In this document: in pieces, positions 26,492 through 35,341 of the stretch
Layout of the letters: each line of letters starts with the position of its first letter
Numbering within the stretch: position 1 is the stretch's first letter
Source of the DNA: an uncultured Oscillospiraceae bacterium
GTDB lineage: Bacteria > Bacillota > Clostridia > Oscillospirales > Oscillospiraceae
Assembly (NCBI GenBank): GCA_947589545.1
Contig: CANQBA010000035.1
Span: 1 to 40,009 of the forward strand
Reading direction: 5' to 3'
DNA length: 40,009 nt
Made by a program: the position numbers and the translations under genes
The notes under the pieces: generated by a model
What the model was told of the DNA's origin: nothing
Database searches by the model: none
Seen by the model: the letters and a program-made list of their open reading frames with translations, nothing else

Positions 26492-27538
26492 TCATTCGAT
26501 GGTGCCGCCGTTGGCCTCGATGAGGCCGTTGAGGTAGGCGGAGCCTAAGGCCCGGTCAAAAAGACCGTAGCCGGGTTTACCCGTCTCGCCCCAGATCATA
26601 CGCCCGTGGTCGGGCCGGAAATACCCGTCGAAGCCCGTTTCCACCAGCGCCTTCACGATGGCGTTCATGTCCAGGGAGCCGTTTTTGGTGAGATGCCCGG
26701 ATTCCTCGAAGGAGGTGTCGGGCAAAATTTTGACATTCCGCAGGTGCGTGAAGCCGATGCGGCGCATGGCGGAGTACTTGCGTACAAGCTTGGGAATATC
26801 GTTAGTAGGCGAGCACCCCAGGGAGCCGGTGCACAGGCACAGCGTATTTGACGGGCTGTCCACGATGGAGAGGTAGCGGTCAATATTCGCCTCATTCGTA
26901 ACGACGCGGGGCAGGCCGAAGATGGGGTACGGGGGATCGTCCGGGTGAAGGGCCATCGCAACGCAACACTCCTCGGCCACGGGGATGACGCGCTTGAGGA
27001 AGTACTCGATATTCGCCCAAAGTCCCTCCTCGCCGAGCTCGCCGTAGGCCCGGATCAGGTCCCGTACCTCGTCCTGGGTGTAGCTGGAGTCCCAGCCGGG
27101 AAGGTGGATGTCGTCTTTGAGGGGGTCGAGGCCGCGCATCTGATCCCAGTACATGACGAGGCTGGTGGAGCCGTCCGCGCCCTCTTTGTCAAGCTGCGTC
27201 CGGGTCCAGTCGAACACGGGCATGAAGTTGTAGGTGACACACTTGACGCCGTACTTGGCGCAGCGTCGAATGTTCTCGCAGTAATTTTCGATGTGCCGGT
27301 CCCGCTCCGGGCGGCCCAGCTTGATCTCCTCCGTGACGGGTATGGACTCCACCACGTCGAAAATCAGCCCGTGGGCGGCGCACTCGTCAGCCAGGTGCTT
27401 GATGGATTCCTCCGGCCAGACCTCTCCTGGCTTCACATCGTAGACGGCGCTGACGATGGAGCGCATACCGGGGATCTGGCGGATCTCCTCCAGTGTCACG
27501 GGGTCACTGTCGCCGTACCAGCGAAATGAGCTTTTCAT
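26492..27538 (-). CDS. uxuA: Mannonate dehydratase
   Basis: The 348-residue UxuA TIM-barrel enzyme converts D-mannonate to 2-keto-3-deoxygluconate. Family features include FRWYGDSDPVTLEEIRQIPG at the N-terminus, CVTYNFMPVFDWTRT near residue 105, the metal-binding MALHPDDPP at about 195-205, CTGSLG, THLRNVK and FRPDHGRMIWGE near the C-terminus. Length is typical. It sits between the GH1 and uxuB genes with an AGGAGG site. Uronate isomerase, KDG kinase and KDPG aldolase are not in the window, so the pathway must be completed elsewhere. Confidence 0.96.
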   Translation of the reverse strand: MKSSFRWYGDSDPVTLEEIRQIPGMRSIVSAVYDVKPGEVWPEESIKHLADECAAHGLIFDVVESIPVTEEIKLGRPERDRHIENYCENIRRCAKYGVKCVTYNFMPVFDWTRTQLDKEGADGSTSLVMYWDQMRGLDPLKDDIHLPGWDSSYTQDEVRDLIRAYGELGEEGLWANIEYFLKRVIPVAEECCVAMALHPDDPPYPIFGLPRVVTNEANIDRYLSIVDSPSNTLCLCTGSLGCSPTNDIPKLVRKYSAMRRIGFTHLRNVKILPDTSFEESGHLTKNGSLDMNAIVKALVETGFDGYFRPDHGRMIWGETGKPGYGLFDRALGSAYLNGLIEANGGTIE

Positions 27539-27553
27539 AGAGACCTCCTGAGC

Positions 27554-28858
27554 TTAGTCCGAATTGCGTTTATATGCCCCAAGGAAATGGAGGCTTGGCT
27601 TGGGATATCGCGTCTGGGTCTTACGGTCCACGGCAATAAGGCCGAACTGCATAGAGAAGCCCTTTTGCCACTCGAAGTTGTCGATCATGCTCCAATAGAA
27701 ATAGCCCTTCACCGGGATGCCGTCAGCAAGGCAGTTTTGTACGCCCCGCAGGGCCGTTTCTATGAACGCCACGCGGCGGGTATCGTCGGCAGTGGCGATG
27801 CCGTTCTCCGTGACCAGGAGGTCGCCCTTGAACTCCTTTGCCACCCGGCGGATCACGTGCTCCAGGGCCTGGGGGTAAAACTCGTAGTTCATCTGGGTCA
27901 GCTCCGCTCCATCCGGAGCGGGCATGGAGCCGTTCCCATCGTAACGGGATCTGGTGTAGTTCTGGACCCCCAGAAAGTCGTCGCCCTCAATGGCGGGAAG
28001 ATAGTGGGTAAACTCGTCGTCCCAGTCCTTTTGCGCGTTTGCCTCCCCTCCGGGAAGGGCCTGGATGTCGTGAAGGCTGAGGGTCAGGCCCACCTTGATG
28101 TGGGGACAGACCTCCCGGATGACGGCCCGCGCGGCCCTGTGGGCCTCCATCACAAGCTCATCGCCGCGGGGCGTCCGGGGGCTTGTGAAGCACTGGGGCT
28201 GGGAGACGCCAAAGGCCTCCAGGCTTTCCAAAGCTACAGCCTTCTGGTTCTCCATCATCTTTTGCATATTGAGGCCCATCTGGACGCCGCTGTCCACGTC
28301 CGCGCCTGACGCCTGGGCCTTTGCCAGCTGCGCCATCATCTGCCGGCGGTAACGCTCCGCGATGGCCGCAACCTGAACGCCCATGTTGGCCTCGTTGATG
28401 GTGCAGACAAAGTGAAGCTCACTCCCCAGCCGCTCCATGATATACCGAACGTATTTCGCGAAATCCACGGGCGTGGTCTCCGCCTCCCAGCCGCCCTTGG
28501 ATATGAGCCACTTGGGGCTGGAGAAGTGGTGGAGGGTCACAACGGGCTCCAGGCCGTTCTCCTTACAGCACCGGATCACGTCACGGTAGTGCTCCGCCTC
28601 CGCCTCATCGAACCACCCCTCCTCCGGCTCTATACGCGCCCACTCGATGGAGAACCGGTAGGCATTGAGGCCGGCCTGCGCCATAAGCCGAATGTCCTCC
28701 GGGTAGCGGTGGTAATGGTCCACCGCGTCCAGGGACGGCTCCACGTAGCTTGTGTGGGTCATCTGCTCCTGGGCCCAGCAGTCGTTATGGACGTTATTGC
28801 CCTCCACCTGATGAGCGGCGGTGGCGGCGCCAACCATAAAACCATTCGGGAAACGCAT
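27554..28858 (-). CDS. GH1 beta-glycosidase
   Basis: The 434-residue enzyme has the GH1 barrel: N-terminal FMVGAATAAHQVEG, acid/base Glu156 in TINEAN, and nucleophile Glu in LLVTENGIA at about residue 345. The aglycone-side SMIDNFEWQKGF and the aromatic C-terminus follow. No phospho-sugar signature (the Ser/Lys/Tyr set of 6-phospho-beta-glucosidases) was recognised, so unphosphorylated beta-glucosides, galactosides or similar are likely substrates. There is no signal peptide. AAAGGAGGAT precedes the ATG. It lies 15 bases after the isomerase-like gene. Confidence 0.93.
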   Translation of the reverse strand: MRFPNGFMVGAATAAHQVEGNNVHNDCWAQEQMTHTSYVEPSLDAVDHYHRYPEDIRLMAQAGLNAYRFSIEWARIEPEEGWFDEAEAEHYRDVIRCCKENGLEPVVTLHHFSSPKWLISKGGWEAETTPVDFAKYVRYIMERLGSELHFVCTINEANMGVQVAAIAERYRRQMMAQLAKAQASGADVDSGVQMGLNMQKMMENQKAVALESLEAFGVSQPQCFTSPRTPRGDELVMEAHRAARAVIREVCPHIKVGLTLSLHDIQALPGGEANAQKDWDDEFTHYLPAIEGDDFLGVQNYTRSRYDGNGSMPAPDGAELTQMNYEFYPQALEHVIRRVAKEFKGDLLVTENGIATADDTRRVAFIETALRGVQNCLADGIPVKGYFYWSMIDNFEWQKGFSMQFGLIAVDRKTQTRYPKPSLHFLGAYKRNSD

Positions 28859-28872
28859 GGGTTATCCTCCTT

Positions 28873-29721
28873 TTAAAATCTCTCGTTCAGCCACTCAGCG
28901 CTTTTTTCCAGGCTCTTCACCGGGGACTTGTCGATCCAGTTGCGGTGGCTCTCCAGTGTGACGGCGTCGATTCCGTTGGCTTTTGCCTTTTCGGCCAGGG
29001 TGTCCAGCGGCATATTGCCTGTCCCCAGTTCAACGCTGTCGGACTTTAAAATCGGCGTCATGGCGGGGCCGGACAATCTCGCTCCCCGGTCTGCGATGTG
29101 CCAGAGCCTCATACGTGTGCCGAGACGCTCCATCCAATACGCGGGGTCGGCGCCGCCCTCGGCGAACCAGTAGCTGTCAAATTCAAAGTTCACAAGGTCC
29201 GGGCTTGTACCGTCGATGAGTATATCGTAGGCCCGCTTTCCGCCGGAGAGGCGCTGCAACTCGCAATTGTGGTTGTGGTAGAGGAGGTGGACGCCCTCCC
29301 TTTCCAGCGCCTCGCCCGCATCGTTGAGACGGGAGGCCAGATTGCGTACCTCCCTCTCGTCCCCGTAGGCGAAGCGGTACATGCCGGTGATGACGATCTT
29401 ATCAGTACCGAAGGATCTTGCCTCTTCCGCCACGGCTTTAGCGTCACGCTCGATGCTTCCCAGGTCATAGTGGAGGCTTACGACCTCAAGACCGCTGTCG
29501 GCAACGAGCCTGTGCCAGTCAAGCTTCCCGCCGTTTCCCGTGGGCATACCGGCGGCCTTTGTCATCATCCGCACCATGAAGCCCGTTGGGTGGATCATAA
29601 AACCGCACAGCTCGATGCCGTCATAGCCCGCCGCCTTGATGGCGGCCAGGGTTTCCCGCGCCTGGGGCTCCTTGCTTGTTACCGTACCCAGCATAAACTG
29701 CTGGACCGCTTTTTTCGCCAT
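28873..29721 (-). CDS. Sugar phosphate isomerase/epimerase-family TIM barrel protein
   Basis: The 282-residue AP-endonuclease-2-like barrel (IolE/xylose-isomerase-like superfamily) has GYDGIELCGF at residues about 32-41, VVSLHYDLGS at about 80, LYHNHNCELQ at about 147 (metal ligands) and FEFDSYWFAEGG at about 175. The final metal-ligand Glu lies in AVTLESHRNW. The exact reaction is not deducible; isomerisation or epimerisation of the released sugar, or a 3-keto-sugar step, are options. Its ATG overlaps the GH43 stop codon by one base (TAATG), so the two are coupled. Confidence 0.85.
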   Translation of the reverse strand: MAKKAVQQFMLGTVTSKEPQARETLAAIKAAGYDGIELCGFMIHPTGFMVRMMTKAAGMPTGNGGKLDWHRLVADSGLEVVSLHYDLGSIERDAKAVAEEARSFGTDKIVITGMYRFAYGDEREVRNLASRLNDAGEALEREGVHLLYHNHNCELQRLSGGKRAYDILIDGTSPDLVNFEFDSYWFAEGGADPAYWMERLGTRMRLWHIADRGARLSGPAMTPILKSDSVELGTGNMPLDTLAEKAKANGIDAVTLESHRNWIDKSPVKSLEKSAEWLNERF

Positions 29722-31529
29722 TATCGATCCTCCATTTCAATGACATCGCCCTCAATGACGCCGTTTTCGTTGAAGCTGTCCACACGGACGTAATATTTTT
29801 GTCCCTTCATGAGCGTGGAGAGCTTCACTTCATTTGCCCCGTATACAAGAAAGCTCAGATAGAGCTTATCCGGGGCAATACCGTATCGCACGTTGCACCC
29901 CTGGGCGCTCTCTATGTGTTCCCAGGAGACAGCGCCATCCAGATCCCCGATCCGCGCGGCCTTCGCTCTTGCCTTTCCCGGTTTTTCACCGTGTCCGATG
30001 CCGAAGACCCGCAGGCCGGAGACGCGAAGCGTCTGGCCGTAGGGAAGTTCACCGCCGGTGACGCGGACATAGCGGGCGCTAATACCGTTGAGGTACTCGA
30101 AGTAAGCGTTTGAGCACTCCCGTGAGACGCTCTCAAGCAGCCTCCACGTCACGCCGTCAGAGCTTATGTGGACGGTGAAGCTTGTGAGGCGCGGTTTCGT
30201 CTCAATATGCCGGGTGTGCCTGTCGTCGCCGTAGGCCTCCGGAGGAAAGTCCACCGCCAGGGCCTCGTCCGCAAGGCTTACCTGAATGGCCCGAATGTCG
30301 CTCTCCCGTTCAAGGTCAACCGTCAGCCATTCGCCGGGATTGGCGTTTCCGGCGCTCCACCAGTCGCGGATATTCTCGTTGACGGCCCTCTCAGGATGCT
30401 CGCCGGAGGAGGCGGTAACGGGTTTATTGTAAGATAGGAGCATCCACTCCGGCTTCACGCTCCACGGGTCAAATTTTCCCTCCGGGACATGAACGGGGTA
30501 GTCGGCAAAATTCTGGTTGCAAAATAGTACCCCGTCCCTGTCAAATCCCGCCGGAAACAGACCCACCCGCCGCTCAAAGTCGTGGTTGACGCTTACGCGC
30601 ATGGTGGCGGCGTGCCACAGGTTGCCGTATTTGTCGAATATAGTGCTTCCGTGGCCCGCGCCGGTGACAAATCCACCGGGAACGGAAGAGAACGGGTTGC
30701 TTACCTGCCGCCGGAAGGGGCCAAGGGGCGTATCGCCCACATAGACCGCATCGGAATAGGTATTGTACTGTGTGCCGGGGGTGGCGTATTGGAGATAGTA
30801 ACGGCCATTCCATTTGGTCATGAACGCCCCCTCTATGTAGGGCTTGCCGATGGCAAGGAACATCTTTGTCATGGCTTCGGAGGTGTAGCCGGAGGCCTTT
30901 TCCAGCTCCGGCGGGATCTCCACCTTCCCGGTGGCGGGGTTGAAGCTGCGCTTCAGCATTTGATAGACCACGCTGTGCTCCCGATCCACAACGCCGTTGT
31001 CTCCGGGGCGCTCGTAACCCAAGTTCTCCACGTCCTCAAAAATCAGCGCTTTCCGCTCTCCCCTGGGCGTCATGGTCTCCGGGTCCATCTCCACACCGTA
31101 AATGGGCTCGGTGTTGGTACAGCCCCAGTAGAGGTACACCCTGCCGTCGTCGTCGCGGAAAAGATCCGGGTCCCAGAAGTCGAAGGGGGCGTTGACCTCC
31201 TCAAAGGGCTCGTGGAGCGGATCCCTTGTGCGGAGGATGGGGCAGTTCACGTTCCTGCGGCTGGCGCAGAAGTAGAGCCAGTCCCCAATCTGCCGCGCGT
31301 CCGGGGCGTAGTCGTAGATCAGAAGGTCGGGATCCGCGTGAAAGCTCCAGTTTACAAGATCCTCGGACCACCAGAAGCCGGCGGACATGGAGACAAAGAG
31401 GTAATACTTATCCTTGAACAGTACCAGGGTGGGGTCGGCGCCCTCCCGGAAGCCGCGGGAGGGGCCGCACTCTTTCACGTGCTGATAGCGGTACCCCAGA
31501 TCAAGGGGATTGCAATATGTCTTCTTCAC
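29721..31529 (-). CDS. GH43-family glycosidase with discoidin-like domain
   Basis: The 602-residue protein has an N-terminal five-bladed GH43 propeller: the base Asp32 in GADPTLV, the structural Asp in DPDLFRDDDG, and the acid Glu in YIEGAFMTKWNGRYYL. It is followed by an F5/8-type C (discoidin-like) domain at about 350-490 and a C-terminal FN3-like segment. GH43 members cleave beta-xylosides, alpha-L-arabinosides or beta-galactosides; the specificity is unknown. GTG at 31529 is chosen because GAGGAGG lies 8 bases upstream; the longer frame runs into the GH2 gene. There is no signal peptide, so it is intracellular. Confidence 0.88.
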   Translation of the reverse strand: MKKTYCNPLDLGYRYQHVKECGPSRGFREGADPTLVLFKDKYYLFVSMSAGFWWSEDLVNWSFHADPDLLIYDYAPDARQIGDWLYFCASRRNVNCPILRTRDPLHEPFEEVNAPFDFWDPDLFRDDDGRVYLYWGCTNTEPIYGVEMDPETMTPRGERKALIFEDVENLGYERPGDNGVVDREHSVVYQMLKRSFNPATGKVEIPPELEKASGYTSEAMTKMFLAIGKPYIEGAFMTKWNGRYYLQYATPGTQYNTYSDAVYVGDTPLGPFRRQVSNPFSSVPGGFVTGAGHGSTIFDKYGNLWHAATMRVSVNHDFERRVGLFPAGFDRDGVLFCNQNFADYPVHVPEGKFDPWSVKPEWMLLSYNKPVTASSGEHPERAVNENIRDWWSAGNANPGEWLTVDLERESDIRAIQVSLADEALAVDFPPEAYGDDRHTRHIETKPRLTSFTVHISSDGVTWRLLESVSRECSNAYFEYLNGISARYVRVTGGELPYGQTLRVSGLRVFGIGHGEKPGKARAKAARIGDLDGAVSWEHIESAQGCNVRYGIAPDKLYLSFLVYGANEVKLSTLMKGQKYYVRVDSFNENGVIEGDVIEMEDR

Positions 31530-31542
31530 GGTATGGACCTCC

Positions 31543-33726
31543 TCACTCCGGTTTTCTGATGGTCTGCAAAACACGGTTCAGCTGCTTGATGCTCTCTTCG
31601 TCCGCGCCGCCCTGTTTTAATAGGCTCAGGAGCGTCATGCGGCCCATCATACGCACAAGGCCGGGGTTGTCCTTCACCGCTGTGGCCACATCGCCCCGGC
31701 TTTCGGCACCCTTTGCCATCATCTGAGCCACAATAGCTCCCGCCTTGGGGTTCGACTGAAGATCAGCGAGCTTGTCGTTGACGGAGAAGTACTCAGGATC
31801 GGAGGTCTCGCTGTCAAACCAGTTTGTCACGGCGGTTCTGCCCGGAAGCGAGTAAGCCGGATTCGGTTCCGATGCCTTGCTTATCTCAATCACGTCCTTG
31901 CTCCCGCCGGCGCGGGCCTCGATGGAGTGGGGGCCAGTGATAGGGACGTTGAATTTAAAGACAATGTGTCCGGTCTGTGTCTCGAAGAGCTTGCCATCCA
32001 CGTAGAGGGTGACTTTCGGTCGGTTGGAGTATGCCTTCACCTCCGTCACGTCCTCGCACCTGTCCACATACCGAGAACCGCACAGGTGGACGAAGGGCTC
32101 TTTTTTGTTCCAGGCGGCCTTGTAGAGATAGAAGGTGTCCTTTTTAAGCTGCCGGTCGAAGGTCACAAGGCCCTTCTGGTTCTGCCCGTTTTTGCCTCCC
32201 TCGTCCCTGCCGTCGGCGGCGAAGTCAAAGAGGTTCCACACGTGGGTTGCCCAGAGCCAGGGGCGCTTTTCAATCATGGCCAGTATGTGCTCATGATATA
32301 CCGCCTGGTAGCTTTCGGTGTAGTCGCCCTTTTCGGGGTGGCTGGACTGATAGGCGGGGTTTGCGTCCGCGCCGTATTCGGAAAATCCGATGCACCTGTC
32401 TGGATATTTGGCGTGATACTCGTCGAAGAACTCGTCGTTCTGCTCAAGCTCCCCCAAATACCAGCCGAAGTACAGGTTGTAGCTGTTCACATCGGGGATC
32501 TCAAGGATCGGGCTGTCGGTCTCCAGCATGAACACGTTGGCAATGGTGGTCTTTCTGGTGGGATCAAGACGGTGGCAGAGGTCATTAAGAAGCCGGTGGT
32601 TTTCCAGCAGATCCTCATTCACCGCGCTGGCGGCAGTGATCTCGTTGGAGAGGCCCCAAACTGCGATGGATGGGTGATTATAATTCTGTACGATCAGCTC
32701 CTCCATTTGGGAAAGGGTGTTTGCCCGCCCGTTTGTCATGTGCATGGTGATGTACGGTATCTCCGCCCAGACCACGATGCCGTTTTCATCGCACAGGTCG
32801 TAAAATTCCTGTGCGTGCTGATAGTGGGCCAGCCGCAGGGTGTTTGCCCCAAGCTCCCGGATGATCTCCATGTCCTCCCGGTGGTCCTCACAGCTCAGGG
32901 CGTTGCCCTTTCCCCAGCGATCCTGGTGGCGGCTGACGCCCCGGAGGGGATATTCGCGCCCGTTGAGGATGAGGCCGCGCTGTGGGTCGAACTCAAACAC
33001 CCGGCAGCCGAAGCGGGCGCTGACCTCGTCGCCGCTCTTGAGCCGCGCCGTGGCGGTGTAGAGATAGGGATCGTCAAGTCCATCCCAGAGGCGGACGTTT
33101 TCAATGGTGAACACGGCGGTCCTCTCTACCCGCTGGGTCCGGCCGTCTACGGTGATCTCCACCGATTTGGCGTTGTGCCAGGTCTCCACAGTGACAGTGG
33201 CAGTCCTCATTGAAAGATCCACCTCCGGCGTGACCTTGATGCCCGGCGTGCCGCAGTACCCAAGCTCAAAGTGCTCTGCCGGAACCACTATCAGCTTCAC
33301 ATCCCGGTATAGGCCGCCGTAGAAGGTGAAGTCCGCCTTTTGCGGATACACTGTGTCGTTGTCGGAGTTATCCACCAGGACGCAAAGCTCGTTCGTGTCG
33401 CGCAGATGATCCGTCAGCTCCACCCGGAAGGCGGAGTAGCCACCCTCATGACGGCAGAGCTTCTCGCCGTTTAAGATAACCTGGGCAGTCATAGCCGCGC
33501 CGTCAAACTCTATAAAGACGCGCTCGTTCTCCCCGTGCGCGGGGCGGTCAAAGGTTTTTGTATATACAGCCGTACCGCGCCAGTAGTCGTTGCCGCCGTC
33601 CTGCCCGTCCACCGAGTTCCAGGTATGGGGGAGGGTGACATTCCGCCAGTCGTAGCACAACGCCGCGTCAGCGCCACTTTGTTTGGCAAAGCGCCAGTTG
33701 TCGTTGAAATTGATGATTCTACGCAT
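31543..33726 (-). CDS. GH2-family glycosidase (beta-galactosidase-like) with helical tail
   Basis: The 727-residue enzyme has the usual sandwich, Ig-like and barrel domains (NWRFAKQSG at the start; YGGLYRDVKLIV at about 136-147). The acid/base is Glu362 in WGLSNEI and the nucleophile Glu450 in CIGFSEYGAD. Residues about 645-727 add a helical tail with small repeated motifs (LQSNPKAGAIVAQMMAKG; RMMGRMTLLSLLKQGG), a type also appended to clostridial GH3 enzymes such as that in unit 1. No signal peptide. The ATG at 33726 has AAAAGGAGCGC upstream; the earlier in-frame start has none. Substrate: a beta-galactoside or beta-glucuronide. The latter would feed uxuA/uxuB, but the active site does not let me decide. 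Confidence 0.92.
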   Translation of the reverse strand: MRRIINFNDNWRFAKQSGADAALCYDWRNVTLPHTWNSVDGQDGGNDYWRGTAVYTKTFDRPAHGENERVFIEFDGAAMTAQVILNGEKLCRHEGGYSAFRVELTDHLRDTNELCVLVDNSDNDTVYPQKADFTFYGGLYRDVKLIVVPAEHFELGYCGTPGIKVTPEVDLSMRTATVTVETWHNAKSVEITVDGRTQRVERTAVFTIENVRLWDGLDDPYLYTATARLKSGDEVSARFGCRVFEFDPQRGLILNGREYPLRGVSRHQDRWGKGNALSCEDHREDMEIIRELGANTLRLAHYQHAQEFYDLCDENGIVVWAEIPYITMHMTNGRANTLSQMEELIVQNYNHPSIAVWGLSNEITAASAVNEDLLENHRLLNDLCHRLDPTRKTTIANVFMLETDSPILEIPDVNSYNLYFGWYLGELEQNDEFFDEYHAKYPDRCIGFSEYGADANPAYQSSHPEKGDYTESYQAVYHEHILAMIEKRPWLWATHVWNLFDFAADGRDEGGKNGQNQKGLVTFDRQLKKDTFYLYKAAWNKKEPFVHLCGSRYVDRCEDVTEVKAYSNRPKVTLYVDGKLFETQTGHIVFKFNVPITGPHSIEARAGGSKDVIEISKASEPNPAYSLPGRTAVTNWFDSETSDPEYFSVNDKLADLQSNPKAGAIVAQMMAKGAESRGDVATAVKDNPGLVRMMGRMTLLSLLKQGGADEESIKQLNRVLQTIRKPE

Positions 33727-33754
33727 AATGCGCTCCTTTTCAAAATAATAGCTG

Positions 33755-33777
33755 TTGGGCGGCGAGGGGCCGCCCAA
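33755..33777 (-). promoter_or_regulatory. Intercistronic stem-loop between symporter and GH2 genes
   Basis: TTGGGCGGC and GCCGCCCAA pair around a short loop. There is no T-run in the transcript direction, so an mRNA stability or processing element is likely. Confidence 0.5.
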
Positions 33778-33803
33778 TCATAAGGAAGGGAAAAAGGAGG
33801 TTA

Positions 33804-35321
33804 TCAGTTTTCCGCTTTCAGCGCGGCCTTCTTCTCGGCGATGCGTTTCTGGACGCTCACCATCTCCTCACGGGACAGCGGGCAGAACTTCATGGCAACA
33901 ATGGTGATGATCCAACCCAAAATCGGGAAACCGAACTTGACGGCCATTGCCACCCAAAAGACGCCGGGGGTAGAGGGATCGCCGGGCTGGGGCATGACAT
34001 CGGTGTAGCCAATGAGAGCCACGGCGCCCGTGGCGATGACGGCGGAGAGAGACGTAATGAGCTTGTCGATGAGGCTGTAGGTACCGGTGACCACGGCAGG
34101 GATATATTTGCCGGAGCGGTCAAGCTCATAGTCGATGGTGTCAGCCATAAAAGAGTTGTTGGCGGTGGTGACGCACATATTGGAGCCGTTCTGCAAAAGT
34201 GTCAGCAGAACATAGATGATCATGGCGGGGCTGAGCATCACGCCGATCTGCCTGGGGTCGATGATCAGGAAGAACGCAAAGGTCACGACTGAAATACCCA
34301 TGCTGACCCAGGTCCAGAACGTGATGCCCTTTTTGCTGCCAAACCGCCCAACGTACTTAGCGCCGAAGGCGGCAAAGAAGATGGAGGGGATCATGCTGAT
34401 CACCATCAGCATGGTGGCAATCTGAAGATTGCCGATGAGGATGCCGTTGATAAGGGTGTTAATGACCGCCTGGGTCATGGTCTGCTGGGCAATCTTGTCC
34501 GAAGCGTTGGAAGCGATATAGCACTGGAGAGGCCGGTTGTGGGCCAGCACGTTCCACATATCCCGGAGCTTCAGGTTCTCATGTTTTTTGGTGGTGCCCT
34601 CCAAATACTCCGGCTTGTCGTATTCGCTGATACCGATGCATACAAGGATTGTACCAATGGCGGCCACAGCCACGGTGGCCCACACGGCGGAAGTCAGGAA
34701 CGCCTGATTGTAGTTGTAGCTCACAACGCCGTCCGCGCCGGTGACGGGGGTACCGAATTTGGGGAGAAGCACCATGTTCAGCACCATGGTCATGATCATA
34801 GGCACCAGGTAATTCATAGCGGTGGTCCACACGCCGATGGTGGGCCGCTGTTTGGGGTCGTTGGTCATGATGGCAGGAAGGGTCTGGGCGGTCATATTGG
34901 TGATGGTATAGCCGATGATGTAGACGATGTAGGTGAGGGTGAACACTACGATGCCCAGCACTCCGGCAATGCCCTTACTGGACAGGAAGCTGAACATACA
35001 AAGGAGTGCCAGGGCCTCCACGGCAAAGCCCACAATCATCAAAATTCTAAGTTTACCCCACTTTGTGTTGACCCGGTCATAGACGAAGGCCAGAAGGGGG
35101 TCTGTGATTCCGTCCAGGATACGGGAAAAAGCCACGATGCTGCCCACGGTCACGGTAGCGATGCCGTAGCCGATGTTGCCGGCGTAGGACGCCAAACCGA
35201 TCAGGGAGTAGACGCTCATGCCGACTAATGCGTTACAGGCCTGCAGGATGATCTGCCAGGTCTTGGCACGGCGGTACTGTACGCCGTCGATCTGGCTTGC
35301 GGATAGCTTTTCTTTTGCCAT
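33804..35321 (-). CDS. GPH-family sugar:cation symporter (unit 2)
   Basis: This 505-residue, 12-helix transporter has the GPH loop motif SRILDGITDPLLAFVYDRVN followed by TKWGKLR, and the helix 10-11 signature ANNSFMADTIDYELDRSGK. The C-terminus is a lysine-rich cytoplasmic tail (VQKRIAEKKAALKAEN). It probably imports the glycoside that the co-transcribed GH78, GH2, GH43 and GH1 enzymes then cleave in the cytoplasm. Sequence motifs differ clearly from the unit 1 symporter, so the substrates may differ. It is second in the operon, 20 bases after the GH78 gene. Confidence 0.93.
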   Translation of the reverse strand: MAKEKLSASQIDGVQYRRAKTWQIILQACNALVGMSVYSLIGLASYAGNIGYGIATVTVGSIVAFSRILDGITDPLLAFVYDRVNTKWGKLRILMIVGFAVEALALLCMFSFLSSKGIAGVLGIVVFTLTYIVYIIGYTITNMTAQTLPAIMTNDPKQRPTIGVWTTAMNYLVPMIMTMVLNMVLLPKFGTPVTGADGVVSYNYNQAFLTSAVWATVAVAAIGTILVCIGISEYDKPEYLEGTTKKHENLKLRDMWNVLAHNRPLQCYIASNASDKIAQQTMTQAVINTLINGILIGNLQIATMLMVISMIPSIFFAAFGAKYVGRFGSKKGITFWTWVSMGISVVTFAFFLIIDPRQIGVMLSPAMIIYVLLTLLQNGSNMCVTTANNSFMADTIDYELDRSGKYIPAVVTGTYSLIDKLITSLSAVIATGAVALIGYTDVMPQPGDPSTPGVFWVAMAVKFGFPILGWIITIVAMKFCPLSREEMVSVQKRIAEKKAALKAEN

Positions 35322-35341
35322 AGTGATTCTCCTTTTAAAAA